Shown here one piece after another: positions 7,427 through 14,331 of a DNA stretch of 20,772 bases (the stretch's first letter is position 1; each line of letters starts with the position of its first letter). The stretch lies in the IMG/VR virus record IMGVR_UViG_3300022689_000038, positions 1 to 20,772 of that record; one strand, given 5' to 3'. The notes beneath the pieces are model-generated. The model did not search any database, had not been told where the DNA came from, and worked only from the letters and a program-made list of their open reading frames with translations. The position numbers were made by a program, and so were the translations under genes. Source of the stretch: a virus.

Positions 7427-8503
7427 TGCTTTCATTTTTAAATCTATGTCAAAGAAGCCTTCGACACTATATCCATATTGTTCTTTTTCCACTATTTCTT
7501 CCATGAAGAAGTCGAAGTCTGTAAACTGACTAACTACTATTAGAGAGCCTATTGGTACTTCGTCTTTATCAAATCTATACTTGCTATATGCTTTATCTTC
7601 TTCCGTCTCTATGATCCAGCCCTCTAATAAGTAGGCTGGTGCTTCTCTATCAGTATGGTCAATATTGAATTTTGAATCAACATTTTTGCTTTGGAAATTT
7701 GACCACATTTTATCTATCTGTTCAGTAGAGAATTGAACGGTAAAGACATCACCGCTGTCGGGGTCAATCCTTGGTATCTTTTTATCAGGGATAAGTGCTG
7801 GTGCTGCCACCCTCATCTTGTAAGTGTCGCTCGATAGTTTGGCGTTGACCGTTGTAGCCATCTCGTCAACCGATGAAGCTGACTGTCTGCTTATTGGGTT
7901 AGCCCCCGTCTTTCTGATTTGGTCGTCGTCAAAGTCTGCAAAGTAATATTCTCTTATCCATACGTGTCTGCAACCATAAGAGCCCTTGTAGTCGAATATT
8001 GAGTAGTTCCCAAACTCAGGATTATTTAATTGTTGGCTTATCTCTTCATAGGTGTATATTCTGTTTAGTCCTATGACCTCTCGGCAGAATGATCGAGACG
8101 TGTCTTTTATCCTTTCTTCTCCTGATCCTTTAGGTACATCGTAACGATACCTAACCATGTAGACACCTTTACCATCTGGTGAGAATCTATCTAGGGAACT
8201 ATCAAGCTGCCACTCTGCAAACTTTCCGAGGTCTTGACCTTCCCCCGTTAGGTATTCGTCAACCGTTACCTCTTTCCATTGCTCTTGACGTTCTACTCCA
8301 CATTGCTTAAGGTATTCATAAGCTTCAGCCTTTTGGTCATCATTTAATACCTTTCGCTTGTCGAGTGCCTCCTTATTGAAGAAGAAACCTTTAACCTCTA
8401 TTGCAGGGTCATCGGTCAGGGCAATCATGTTGATGCCATGCTTTTTATTCTTCTTAGCTTTAAGGGGATCAATTTTTATGTCGTACTCTTCTGCTGTCGC
8501 CAT
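6986..8503 (-). CDS. prohead protease (XkdF/S78-like) fused to gp7/MuF-like element and scaffold tail
   Basis: A 505-aa protein in several parts. Residues 20-42 (MIALTDDPAIEVKGFFF) match the start of XkdF-like proteins. Residues 105-190 carry FC140, then GC178-R-H180-VW and YY, a Cys/Cys/His pattern like the C-terminal element of SPP1 gp7/MuF head proteins. Residues 232-352 resemble the Peptidase_S78_2 fold: ALIPDKKIPRID, FNIDHTDRE (H283, candidate catalytic His), LLEGWIIE and YGYSVEGFF (S346, candidate nucleophile). Residues 360-505 are extremely Glu/Lys-rich coiled coil, as in internal scaffolds, ending KFRALAKLKKK. The expected role is to nucleate capsid assembly and mature it by cleavage. 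The gene begins the head operon and lies 83 bases past a terminator. The family call for the protease is solid; the gp7-like part is inference. Confidence 0.8.
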   Translation of the reverse strand: MATAEEYDIKIDPLKAKKNKKHGINMIALTDDPAIEVKGFFFNKEALDKRKVLNDDQKAEAYEYLKQCGVERQEQWKEVTVDEYLTGEGQDLGKFAEWQLDSSLDRFSPDGKGVYMVRYRYDVPKGSGEERIKDTSRSFCREVIGLNRIYTYEEISQQLNNPEFGNYSIFDYKGSYGCRHVWIREYYFADFDDDQIRKTGANPISRQSASSVDEMATTVNAKLSSDTYKMRVAAPALIPDKKIPRIDPDSGDVFTVQFSTEQIDKMWSNFQSKNVDSKFNIDHTDREAPAYLLEGWIIETEEDKAYSKYRFDKDEVPIGSLIVVSQFTDFDFFMEEIVEKEQYGYSVEGFFDIDLKMKAMAEETKENKEETQEVQKFELDGKFYKADENGKLVELMEEKTEEKEEERRDEVREKMEEEKPQEEEKKEEMVEETEEEKKYYTKEELDEKLETIVEMIAKLEGGREEEKEEVVEEKEDFKKKEIAEQKEDNQSFGAKFRALAKLKKK

Positions 8504-8588
8504 CTACTTATATTGTAGAAATGGCTGATTATTTCCAAGAAGGCATACCAACCCTTTTTACTGCATATCTATATTAGAGACAAGCAAT

Positions 8589-8620
8589 AAAAAAAGAGAG
8601 GCAATTTGGACAACCTCTCT
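8589..8620 (-). terminator. rho-independent terminator upstream of head operon
   Basis: On the minus strand AGAGAGG (complement of 8614-8620) and CCTCTCT (complement of 8595-8601) form a 7-bp stem with a 12-nt loop, followed by seven T residues (A-run 8589-8595). It follows the structured-RNA closing stem by only five bases and precedes the protease start at 8503 on the same strand. Confidence 0.82.
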
Positions 8621-8623
8621 CTT

Positions 8624-8742
8624 CAGTGCGAATGCGTTTTCGGGTCTGCACCCTATGGATTTACGCCTTCATAAAAATCATGCAGTCGGCTTCCGAGTTG
8701 ACGGTGGTGGGTCATTGCTCGATATCCAAACTTATTCGCACA
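8624..8742 (-). ncRNA. candidate structured RNA with closing stem and two possible pseudoknots
   Basis: On the minus strand, GTGCGAAT (complement of 8734-8741) closes with ATTCGCAC (complement of 8626-8633), an 8-bp stem spanning about 116 nt. Inside are hairpins TGAC/GTCA (8699-8714), TCGG/CCGA with a 3-nt loop (8686-8696) and GGG/CCC (8642-8653). The loop TGCAG of the last is fully complementary to CTGCA at 8681-8685, a candidate pseudoknot. TGGAT (complement of 8724-8728) can pair with ATCCA (complement of 8656-8660) while GCGT (8663-8666) pairs with ACGC (8634-8637), a second crossing pair. A terminator follows five bases later with correct minus polarity. Either a standalone small RNA of about 230 nt from the 8822 promoter, or a 5' leader controlling the head operon. 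I do not recognise a known riboswitch or ribozyme class. Confidence 0.5.
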
Positions 8743-8821
8743 TTTAAAAAGGTTTTTTATTTTAGGTCTTATTGTCCTTTCGACCTACATCAGTAACCTA
8801 TATGCAACTGACTATATTTAA

Positions 8822-8829
8822 CAAATGTA
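8822..8829 (-). promoter_or_regulatory. candidate -7 element for the structured RNA
   Basis: The minus strand reads TACATTTG, matching the Bacteroidota TAnnTTTG consensus. No clear TTG exists 17-23 bases upstream, only a T-run, so the match is partial. A start near 8815 would give an RNA of about 225 nt ending at the terminator. Confidence 0.4.
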
Positions 8830-8856
8830 ATAATTAAAAATAAATTGAAAAAACTA

Positions 8857-8886
8857 TTGTAGGTTAAATAATTTTATTTATATTTG
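8857..8886 (+). promoter_or_regulatory. Bacteroidota-type promoter for the plus-strand island
   Basis: TTG at 8857-8859, 19 bases, then TATATTTG at 8879-8886. This fits the known Bacteroidota primary sigma consensus (TTG, 17-23 nt, TAnnTTTG). Transcription should begin near 8893, leaving an A-rich leader of about 30 bases before the lipoprotein ATG at 8924. Confidence 0.75.
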
Positions 8887-8923
8887 TATATAACAAAACG
8901 ATAAAACAATTAAATAAATAGAT

Positions 8924-9205
8924 ATGAAAAAGATAATAATAGTATTATTTATTATTCTTGGATCTTGCAATCCATATAAAAGAGAGGAAATAAAAGTTAA
9001 ATTGTTTTATGAAGATGGAACTACTGAAATATTAAAATACAAACAAACGACTTATGCACGTAATAAATATGGGCCCTTTCTCTATAACGGATGTGTCTAT
9101 AAAACAAGAGATAAAAGTAGCACGTCTAGAATTGTTGCATATTTAGATGCCATGAGGTGTGGTGTTGTTAAATTTATTTTACTAGAAAGAAATCAAATAA
9201 ATTAG
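8924..9205 (+). CDS. small putative lipoprotein, 93 aa
   Basis: The N-terminus MKKIIIVLFIILGSCNPYK is a short signal peptide with lipobox LGSC (lipidated Cys at residue 15), a form usual in Bacteroidota. The mature part of about 78 aa is basic, starts with charged KREE (the position of Bacteroidota lipoprotein export signals), and contains two further Cys residues (NGCVYK, MRCGV), which could form a disulfide in the periplasm or at the surface. No known domain is recognised. It is the first gene of a plus-strand cluster directly behind its own host-type promoter, and its stop overlaps the next start (TAGTG). A host-envelope role such as superinfection exclusion is plausible by analogy with phage-encoded lipoproteins, but unproven. 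Confidence 0.75.
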   Translation: MKKIIIVLFIILGSCNPYKREEIKVKLFYEDGTTEILKYKQTTYARNKYGPFLYNGCVYKTRDKSSTSRIVAYLDAMRCGVVKFILLERNQIN

Positions 9206-9363
9206 TGAACTACGCAATACAGATACTTAAGAAAGAAAAAGATCTTTTACAAAGGTGCTTAGAAGATGGTAACTGGGAAGGTTATACAGAAGCTAAGAAG
9301 GACAGAGATAAAAAACTTGAAGATATTAATGAAGCTTTAAGTAAATTAATACAGAAATTATGA
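9205..9363 (+). CDS. small helical protein, 52 aa, GTG start
   Basis: The frame starts at GTG 9205-9207, overlapping the previous TAG by one base (TAGTG), and ends at TGA 9361-9363, overlapping the next ATG by four (ATGA). Overlaps on both sides strongly support it. The peptide (V/M)NYAIQILKKEKDLLQRCLED...EAKKDRDKKLEDINEALSKLIQKL is two amphipathic helices, a pattern shared by many short phage proteins of unknown function that begin 'YAI..L..E...L' and continue 'EA...R..KL..I..AL..L'. It may form a coiled-coil dimer. No ATG in frame explains the same reading, so the GTG start is preferred. Confidence 0.8.
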   Translation: MNYAIQILKKEKDLLQRCLEDGNWEGYTEAKKDRDKKLEDINEALSKLIQKL

Positions 9364-9596
9364 TAGAAGAAATAACAATGACTAAAGGTGATGATAAAGG
9401 AACTATTGAAAGCCTTATTAATTACTTAGAAGGAGCAAAAAAGAAAGGTGCAACACACTATAAAATGAGGTGGAGTCGTGATCCTATGTGGGCTTTCAAG
9501 TGGTTTGAAACTTACAGAATTAAAAGTGAACAAGAAATTAAGCAAGAAAAGATAGACGCTTTAGAAAAAGAACTAAACTCTTTAAAAGCTGAATAA
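9360..9596 (+). CDS. hypothetical protein, 78 aa
   Basis: A charged small protein: an N-terminal helix (DDKGTIESLINYLEGAKKKGATHYKMRW), a short beta/aromatic section (SRDPMWAFKWFETYRIKS), then a C-terminal coiled coil (EIKQEKIDALEKELNSLKAE). The phrase 'GATHYKMRWS.D..W.F.W...YR' looks like a conserved core of small phage proteins, but I cannot name a function. Translationally coupled to the 52-aa gene by ATGA. Confidence 0.78.
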   Translation: MIEEITMTKGDDKGTIESLINYLEGAKKKGATHYKMRWSRDPMWAFKWFETYRIKSEQEIKQEKIDALEKELNSLKAE

Positions 9597-9630
9597 CTCG
9601 CTCCCTTTTTTTTAATTAAAATTAATAGTT

Positions 9631-9873
9631 ATGGATATTACAGAAGAAGAAAGAAAAGAATATAGAGACAAAGTTATTGAAGCCATTGAAAAGTCTTTAA
9701 AAGAAAATAAAAAAAGGATAACCGATTTGGGCGATATAGGAAATGAAATAGGTATAGCTGTTGGTTCTATAACCTGTAAGGATGGGAATGATTTGAATAT
9801 ATGGTCATTTGAAAAGGATGATTTTGAACATGGTTTTAATCATGGATATTCTTTGTTTGATGGTAGCCACTAA
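9631..9873 (+). CDS. hypothetical protein, 80 aa
   Basis: Acidic helical N-terminus (ITEEERKEYRDKVIEAIEKSLKENKKRI), followed by a Gly/Ile-rich strand region (DLGDIGNEIGIAVGSITCKDGNDLNIWSF) and an aromatic/His end (DDFEHGFNHGYSLFDGSH). Not recognised. It starts 34 bases after the previous gene, behind a T-rich spacer, and ends 4 bases before the convergent stop of the 969-aa tail gene, with no terminator between them. Confidence 0.72.
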   Translation: MDITEEERKEYRDKVIEAIEKSLKENKKRITDLGDIGNEIGIAVGSITCKDGNDLNIWSFEKDDFEHGFNHGYSLFDGSH

Positions 9874-9877
9874 TAGC

Positions 9878-12787
9878 TTACTCCTTATAATCAATCTTGA
9901 TAAAGCCTCTATTGATTGTCGAGTCGTCAAAGTTAGTGCTATCAAAGAAACCACCACCCTTTCGATTTATCCTAACCACAGCAGTAGATAGGTTGTACTC
10001 AACATCACTAGAATAGCTATTAGTTGAAGAGGCATCGTACACTTCTGCTAAGGTGTCATTTCTTAATATAACACTCACCGCTATAATGTTCTCATACTCC
10101 GTACTGGTCAAGCCATGATTGATATTTACCGCTCCTACGGTGTCCATGTCCCAACCACCTATGTCCAACACCTTTGTCTTGATGAATGGCTGACCCTCTA
10201 TCCTTATCTTCTCAACGGTCAATGTTTCTACCTTACCATTCCTAACGATCATGTCGTTAAAGACATCAGAGAAAAGACCATCCCCTACTATCAATTTACC
10301 TCCATACTCATCCGTATTTCCATCGCCGACTATTATAGTTTTGGAACGGTTAACGATATTGTCATTTCCATATACTGCTCCACCTTGCGACCCCCTTTGA
10401 AGGGTGTTGTTTTGACCTCTAACAGCCATGCCTCCGTTGTTACCTCCAAAGGTATTCATAGCAGTAGTCTCGCTGTTGTAGTCGTCGGTGTGTGGGTCTG
10501 CTATTATAGGGTTGCCTGGGCTGGGTCTGAATGGTGGCTGCTGTGGTGTTGTGAATGACATTTCCACGCCTTCATCAACTGTGATAAGTTCTACCTTTGT
10601 CAGCTTCGGACTATTTGCATCGTAGTCAATTATCTTATTGACATTGTAGAAAGCATCCTTCACCCATATTTTATCAGAAAGCCTAAAGCTCATTATGTCC
10701 GTAGGAGTCAGGCGGAAGTAAGCCGTTAAGATTTTCCCCTTAGTCAACTGACCGACATACCGCTGATGGTGGAGAGTGTATAGGTTGTTGAATGTTATTG
10801 TATAATTCTCGTAGAAGTAGAATCTGCAAACCCCAAAGTTAATGTCTATTGATGGTTGGTTAGGGTCATCCCAGTGTGCTGCAAATGGGTAATCTGTCTC
10901 AGCGCTGAATCCTTGACCATCATCGTTAAGGAAGTTGAAATTTCCATCTGTCCTCACACCATTGTCAAGAAGTATTCTTATGTTTATCTTCTTGGCCTCG
11001 GTGGTCATTGAGCCAATTGCAGGAACATATAGATTTCTATTGTCCTCTGAAAATAGAATAGGTGTAGGAGAAAATACTATATTTAAATCTTCCTGACCTT
11101 TATTGTATTCATTCTCGAACGTATATCTGTAACGCCCGTATGTTTCCTTGATAGCCTTTTGGTAGCTCTCATTGAATGGATCTCCATCCTCTTTGTACGT
11201 CAGGTTAAGATTCTTTTTCTGCTTATCTTGCACCCACTCCAGTACTGCCTGCTTATCCTTGGCCATCTTGTCAGTCCAGTCCTTTTGCTCCCCGTCATCG
11301 TAGAATTTATCTCTTGTCTTGTAGATGATCTTCTGTGGGTCTGATGGGTCAGGATATGCTACCATCTTATACATATCAAGAACCCCTTTGATGAAGTCTC
11401 TTTGCTTCACTCCCTTCGGAATAAAGTCATTCATATATATTGGCGTTCCAACGTTGTACTCAAACTGAGGCTGAATATTAAATGTTGTTTTATTTGTATT
11501 AATATAAAAGCCTATTGTTGCAGGGTTGCCCGTTGTTAGGTTTCTGAATTTATTGTCTATATTTAAATCGCTTGATTCAGTTATCAATACAAATTCAAAA
11601 TGAGCATCCTCAGAAGCGTAAAATTGAGCGTCGACAATAAACTCAAAAACTCCAGTTGCTATATTCGTTAGTCCAGGCGAATACAATTGTCCCTCAGGTA
11701 TAGTGATTGTCAGTTGATTGCTATCGTAGAATAGACCCCCTTTAACACACCTAATAAATATCTTGAATGTTAATGTATTTCCAGCTCCGCCGTTCCATAG
11801 CTGCACATCATCAGAAGCAAAGAAATTTTCAACCTCTATATCTAAATCTAATAATATTGAACACTTGTATTGACTTGTGAAGTTAGCTGTTAATTCGTTA
11901 GCCACTGCGTCCCATTGAGAAAAAACGTCTTCTGTGATGTTGTTATTTTCAATTCTAGTAGGATCAAATGTAAACCAGTTCTGAGCAGTGCCATTAGGAG
12001 GTGGTGCTGTATATCCTTGGAAACCGAATGACGGCGGATCCAAAGTATACTGGTAAAATGAAGTATCCTCACCATATACTCTTGACCTCCTCTTTGTGTC
12101 CTCCGATGGTTCATATGTATCTGTATAAGGAATGACCAACCTATTGAATAGTATGTCTGCTTCCTCATCCATCTCCCAACGATAGCCAGCCTCGTTGTGT
12201 ATGGCATCCCAATATGTTCTCGCAAAGATGGAAGGTCTGAACTGCTTAACCGTAATGTCAGATCCCTTCTGACCAAATCCCGTCAGGTGATACTTCCATA
12301 GGCTTGTATAGTCATCGCTATACCTTGCCTTGACATTCGCTTTATTTAAGACCTCATATTCGTCAGGATTGAAAAGCTGCAAGTCGTCAAGATCGTTGTT
12401 CTTTATCTCGTCGAATAGGTTAGATATTGATTCCCTGACCACGCCAATATACTCTACCTTGTCATCGGCATTTGGAGTGGTGGGTGCATACTTATTAACC
12501 TTTAATAATTGAAAAAATGCTCCCGAGGGAAACACGTCAACTTCATCCTGCAAGACTACCGCCTCCACCCTTCTATTGACATTAAAGGAGCTGTTGGATA
12601 GGTTAACCTCAAAGGCATTACCTAGCGTCTTGCTACTCTCCTTGTCGCCTACAATAGTTATTTGCTTAGAGTAGGCTGAGTTAGTCTTAGTGATGTCGGT
12701 AACGTCCTGCACGCTATAATTAATCGGGAAGGTTGTGCCCTCCTTAACGTTGATCCATCCATGCTCTTGTAAGTAAATTCTTGTCAT
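9878..12787 (-). CDS. large tail tip/tail-associated protein with beta-roll-like segment
   Basis: At 969 aa, the largest protein here. The N-terminal region (YLQEHGWINVKEGTTFPINYSVQDVTDI, SAYSKQITIVGDKESSKTLGNAFEVNL) has the pattern of large tail proteins of Bacteroidota phages and prophages, where a 'YSK.I.I.G....' strand follows an N-terminal loop. Long beta-rich middle regions contain many aromatic and Asp/Asn residues. From residue 777 (MNTFGGNNGGMAVRGQNN) to about 860 comes a Gly/Asn/Asp-rich stretch with VGDGN and VYGNDN-type repeats like the beta-roll heads of trimeric adhesins, followed by a short KVETLTVEKIRIEG linker and a C-terminal beta domain. Likely a tail-tip or baseplate component contacting the host. 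It overlaps the upstream gene by ATGA. Confidence 0.65.
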   Translation of the reverse strand: MTRIYLQEHGWINVKEGTTFPINYSVQDVTDITKTNSAYSKQITIVGDKESSKTLGNAFEVNLSNSSFNVNRRVEAVVLQDEVDVFPSGAFFQLLKVNKYAPTTPNADDKVEYIGVVRESISNLFDEIKNNDLDDLQLFNPDEYEVLNKANVKARYSDDYTSLWKYHLTGFGQKGSDITVKQFRPSIFARTYWDAIHNEAGYRWEMDEEADILFNRLVIPYTDTYEPSEDTKRRSRVYGEDTSFYQYTLDPPSFGFQGYTAPPPNGTAQNWFTFDPTRIENNNITEDVFSQWDAVANELTANFTSQYKCSILLDLDIEVENFFASDDVQLWNGGAGNTLTFKIFIRCVKGGLFYDSNQLTITIPEGQLYSPGLTNIATGVFEFIVDAQFYASEDAHFEFVLITESSDLNIDNKFRNLTTGNPATIGFYINTNKTTFNIQPQFEYNVGTPIYMNDFIPKGVKQRDFIKGVLDMYKMVAYPDPSDPQKIIYKTRDKFYDDGEQKDWTDKMAKDKQAVLEWVQDKQKKNLNLTYKEDGDPFNESYQKAIKETYGRYRYTFENEYNKGQEDLNIVFSPTPILFSEDNRNLYVPAIGSMTTEAKKINIRILLDNGVRTDGNFNFLNDDGQGFSAETDYPFAAHWDDPNQPSIDINFGVCRFYFYENYTITFNNLYTLHHQRYVGQLTKGKILTAYFRLTPTDIMSFRLSDKIWVKDAFYNVNKIIDYDANSPKLTKVELITVDEGVEMSFTTPQQPPFRPSPGNPIIADPHTDDYNSETTAMNTFGGNNGGMAVRGQNNTLQRGSQGGAVYGNDNIVNRSKTIIVGDGNTDEYGGKLIVGDGLFSDVFNDMIVRNGKVETLTVEKIRIEGQPFIKTKVLDIGGWDMDTVGAVNINHGLTSTEYENIIAVSVILRNDTLAEVYDASSTNSYSSDVEYNLSTAVVRINRKGGGFFDSTNFDDSTINRGFIKIDYKE

Positions 12788-14331
12788 ATGTTAACCTTGT
12801 TTCTATTTGATAGCATCACTTCAATAGTGTACCTCTTTAACTCATACCATCGTTCCTTCTTCACCTCATAGCTCGATGTCGTTATAATGCATCTGTGAAA
12901 CTCACCGTCTATCTTTATGTTGGTGACGGGAGACTCTAATACCTCTGTGAAGTATCTCGAATATTCATCGTTCAAAAAGTCAGTCCTTAGCGTATACATT
13001 CTGACAAATGACTCATCGTAAGTAACCTTCCCACCATCGTTAAGATTGTAGCCATAGTATTCTGGTCCTTCTTGGTATTGAATACCTCCCAAAAATTTAG
13101 TATAGTTAGACTTGTCTATTTTCCTCTTCTCAATATTTCTAAGCGTGAAGTTGAACGGCATAAATGAGCCTAACTTATCCATGAATTGCATCTCAATGTC
13201 TTCATATTCCGTCGTGCACTCTCTGTCTATGTTGAATCTAAACGTTTCAGATACAGCCTCAGCTGCATTGTCTTCCGCGAGTATTTCAAACCACTCTGTT
13301 GTTGGCTTGACTATCGGGAATGTGCCGGTAATAATAGTCCCCCATGTTCCCGTCCTGCTTGGTGATGCGTCAAGCTGTCGTATGGCTTGCGCTAATTGCC
13401 ATGATGATATAACAGCACTATCACCTAGGTCATTAATTATTCGCCAAAAGTATGGCCCTTCTGTGATTGGTGTGTCTTTCTTCTTTAAGGCGTTTATAAG
13501 GATAGTATTGTCCTCCCTAATCGTATAAGGGTTGGGTGCTGTCGTGAGCCACTTAGCCACATTTACATCGTCCATAGCATAGTCGTTCTCATCCCAGTCA
13601 AGCCAATCTTGAGGCGAGAATGTTCCGTTAAATACCACTTGATCTTCTACTGCAAGCTCATTCAAAAACCTTGTCTTTCTATTATCGGCATACTTTGCCG
13701 TTCCCGATGTTGTTCCTCCACCTTGATAGGTTAAGTCTAACACCACCGTCCAATAGAATCCCGATGAACCACCAGCGTTAAACACGTCTAGCACTCTATG
13801 GAAGCCTGATACCGCAGGTAATATAGTTGGGTCAAGTTGGTCTACAAATATCCAATCACCCGGTGAATAAGGTGGTGCAGTTCCTAACGATGTAGTCGTC
13901 AATGCCTGCTTATTTAAGAACGGGTTAGGGGGGTTGTACTGAGGGTTTCCTGCGTTTGGCCAATAGGGTGTTGTGTCGCTTAAAAAGATAAGACCATCGA
14001 AAGCCCACTCGCTTTGATACTCTTCACCTATCTCAATATCAAAACGTTTGTAACTATTGGCAGCATGCTGAGGTGAACTCGTGGATGGTAGAATGTCGAA
14101 TGACACATAGTCTTGAAGCTCCCTATTTATATGTAGGTTGCAATATCCAGTATCAGGATCAGGGCTGATAGTCTTTTCAAACATCAACGCTCCTGCCTCG
14201 TCTTTAATCTGAGCAATGTATCTAAAGCCCGGCTCGTTATTGTTGGTCGAGTCAAAGTAATACACTACGGGGTTGTAAACGGGGTTAATCTCATCCCCAC
14301 CCTTTGGTCTGCCTACTAATGTTACACTCAT
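12784..14331 (-). CDS. distal tail/baseplate-type structural protein
   Basis: 515 aa, beta-rich, with Asp/Pro/Asn-rich loops and no signal peptide. It opens with MSVTLVGRPKGGDEINPVYNPVVYYFDSTN, and contains Pro/Gly-rich surface loops (NAGNPQYNPPNPFLN) and a long C-terminal strand region with KIDKSNYTKFLGG, YTLRTDFLNDEYSRYFTEVLESP and WYELKRYTIEVMLSN. The 'NP..Y.F.S....PGF.Y...' opening and the 'L.D.....L.EL..SP' segment are common in tail proteins next to tail-tip genes of Bacteroidota phages. I infer a distal-tail or baseplate role. ATGA overlaps link it to both neighbours. Confidence 0.6.
   Translation of the reverse strand: MSVTLVGRPKGGDEINPVYNPVVYYFDSTNNNEPGFRYIAQIKDEAGALMFEKTISPDPDTGYCNLHINRELQDYVSFDILPSTSSPQHAANSYKRFDIEIGEEYQSEWAFDGLIFLSDTTPYWPNAGNPQYNPPNPFLNKQALTTTSLGTAPPYSPGDWIFVDQLDPTILPAVSGFHRVLDVFNAGGSSGFYWTVVLDLTYQGGGTTSGTAKYADNRKTRFLNELAVEDQVVFNGTFSPQDWLDWDENDYAMDDVNVAKWLTTAPNPYTIREDNTILINALKKKDTPITEGPYFWRIINDLGDSAVISSWQLAQAIRQLDASPSRTGTWGTIITGTFPIVKPTTEWFEILAEDNAAEAVSETFRFNIDRECTTEYEDIEMQFMDKLGSFMPFNFTLRNIEKRKIDKSNYTKFLGGIQYQEGPEYYGYNLNDGGKVTYDESFVRMYTLRTDFLNDEYSRYFTEVLESPVTNIKIDGEFHRCIITTSSYEVKKERWYELKRYTIEVMLSNRNKVNI

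Larger units (their letters stand above)
8504..8923. other. non-coding interval between head operon and plus-strand island
   Basis: About 420 bases without a convincing gene. From left to right: an 83-base head-operon leader with no TAnnTTTG promoter (only a weak GAAAT/ATTTC hairpin); a minus-strand terminator (8589-8620); a candidate structured RNA (8624-8742); a 6-bp hairpin TAGGTC/GACCTA (8763-8787); a minus-strand -7-like element (8822-8829); and a full plus-strand promoter (8857-8886). The right half is markedly A/T-rich. Confidence 0.7.

Noticed and set aside
7034-7441. 135-aa plus-strand ORF rich in Phe and Leu
   Set aside because: Exact antisense of the Glu/Lys coiled-coil part of the protease-scaffold gene; GAA/GAG/AAG read backwards gives TTC/CTC/CTT. 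No start context or conserved features.
8769-8793. Hammerhead ribozyme-like phrase CTGATG...GAAA on the minus strand
   Set aside because: The conserved CUGANGA is not complete, the stems do not fit the hammerhead core, and the sequence is better explained by a TAGGTC/GACCTA hairpin.
9597-9630. T-rich spacer as a terminator between plus-strand genes
   Set aside because: Eight T residues are present, but no stem precedes them, so a rho-independent terminator is not supported.
10115-10558. 147-aa plus-strand ORF opposite the large tail gene
   Set aside because: Lies fully inside the 969-aa gene with no protein-like composition (Tyr/Ser/Val mix, many Cys/Trp) and no promoter.
11890-12276. 128-aa minus-strand ORF inside the 969-aa gene
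   Set aside because: Alternative frame of a supported gene; Arg/Leu/His-rich composition typical of out-of-frame translation.
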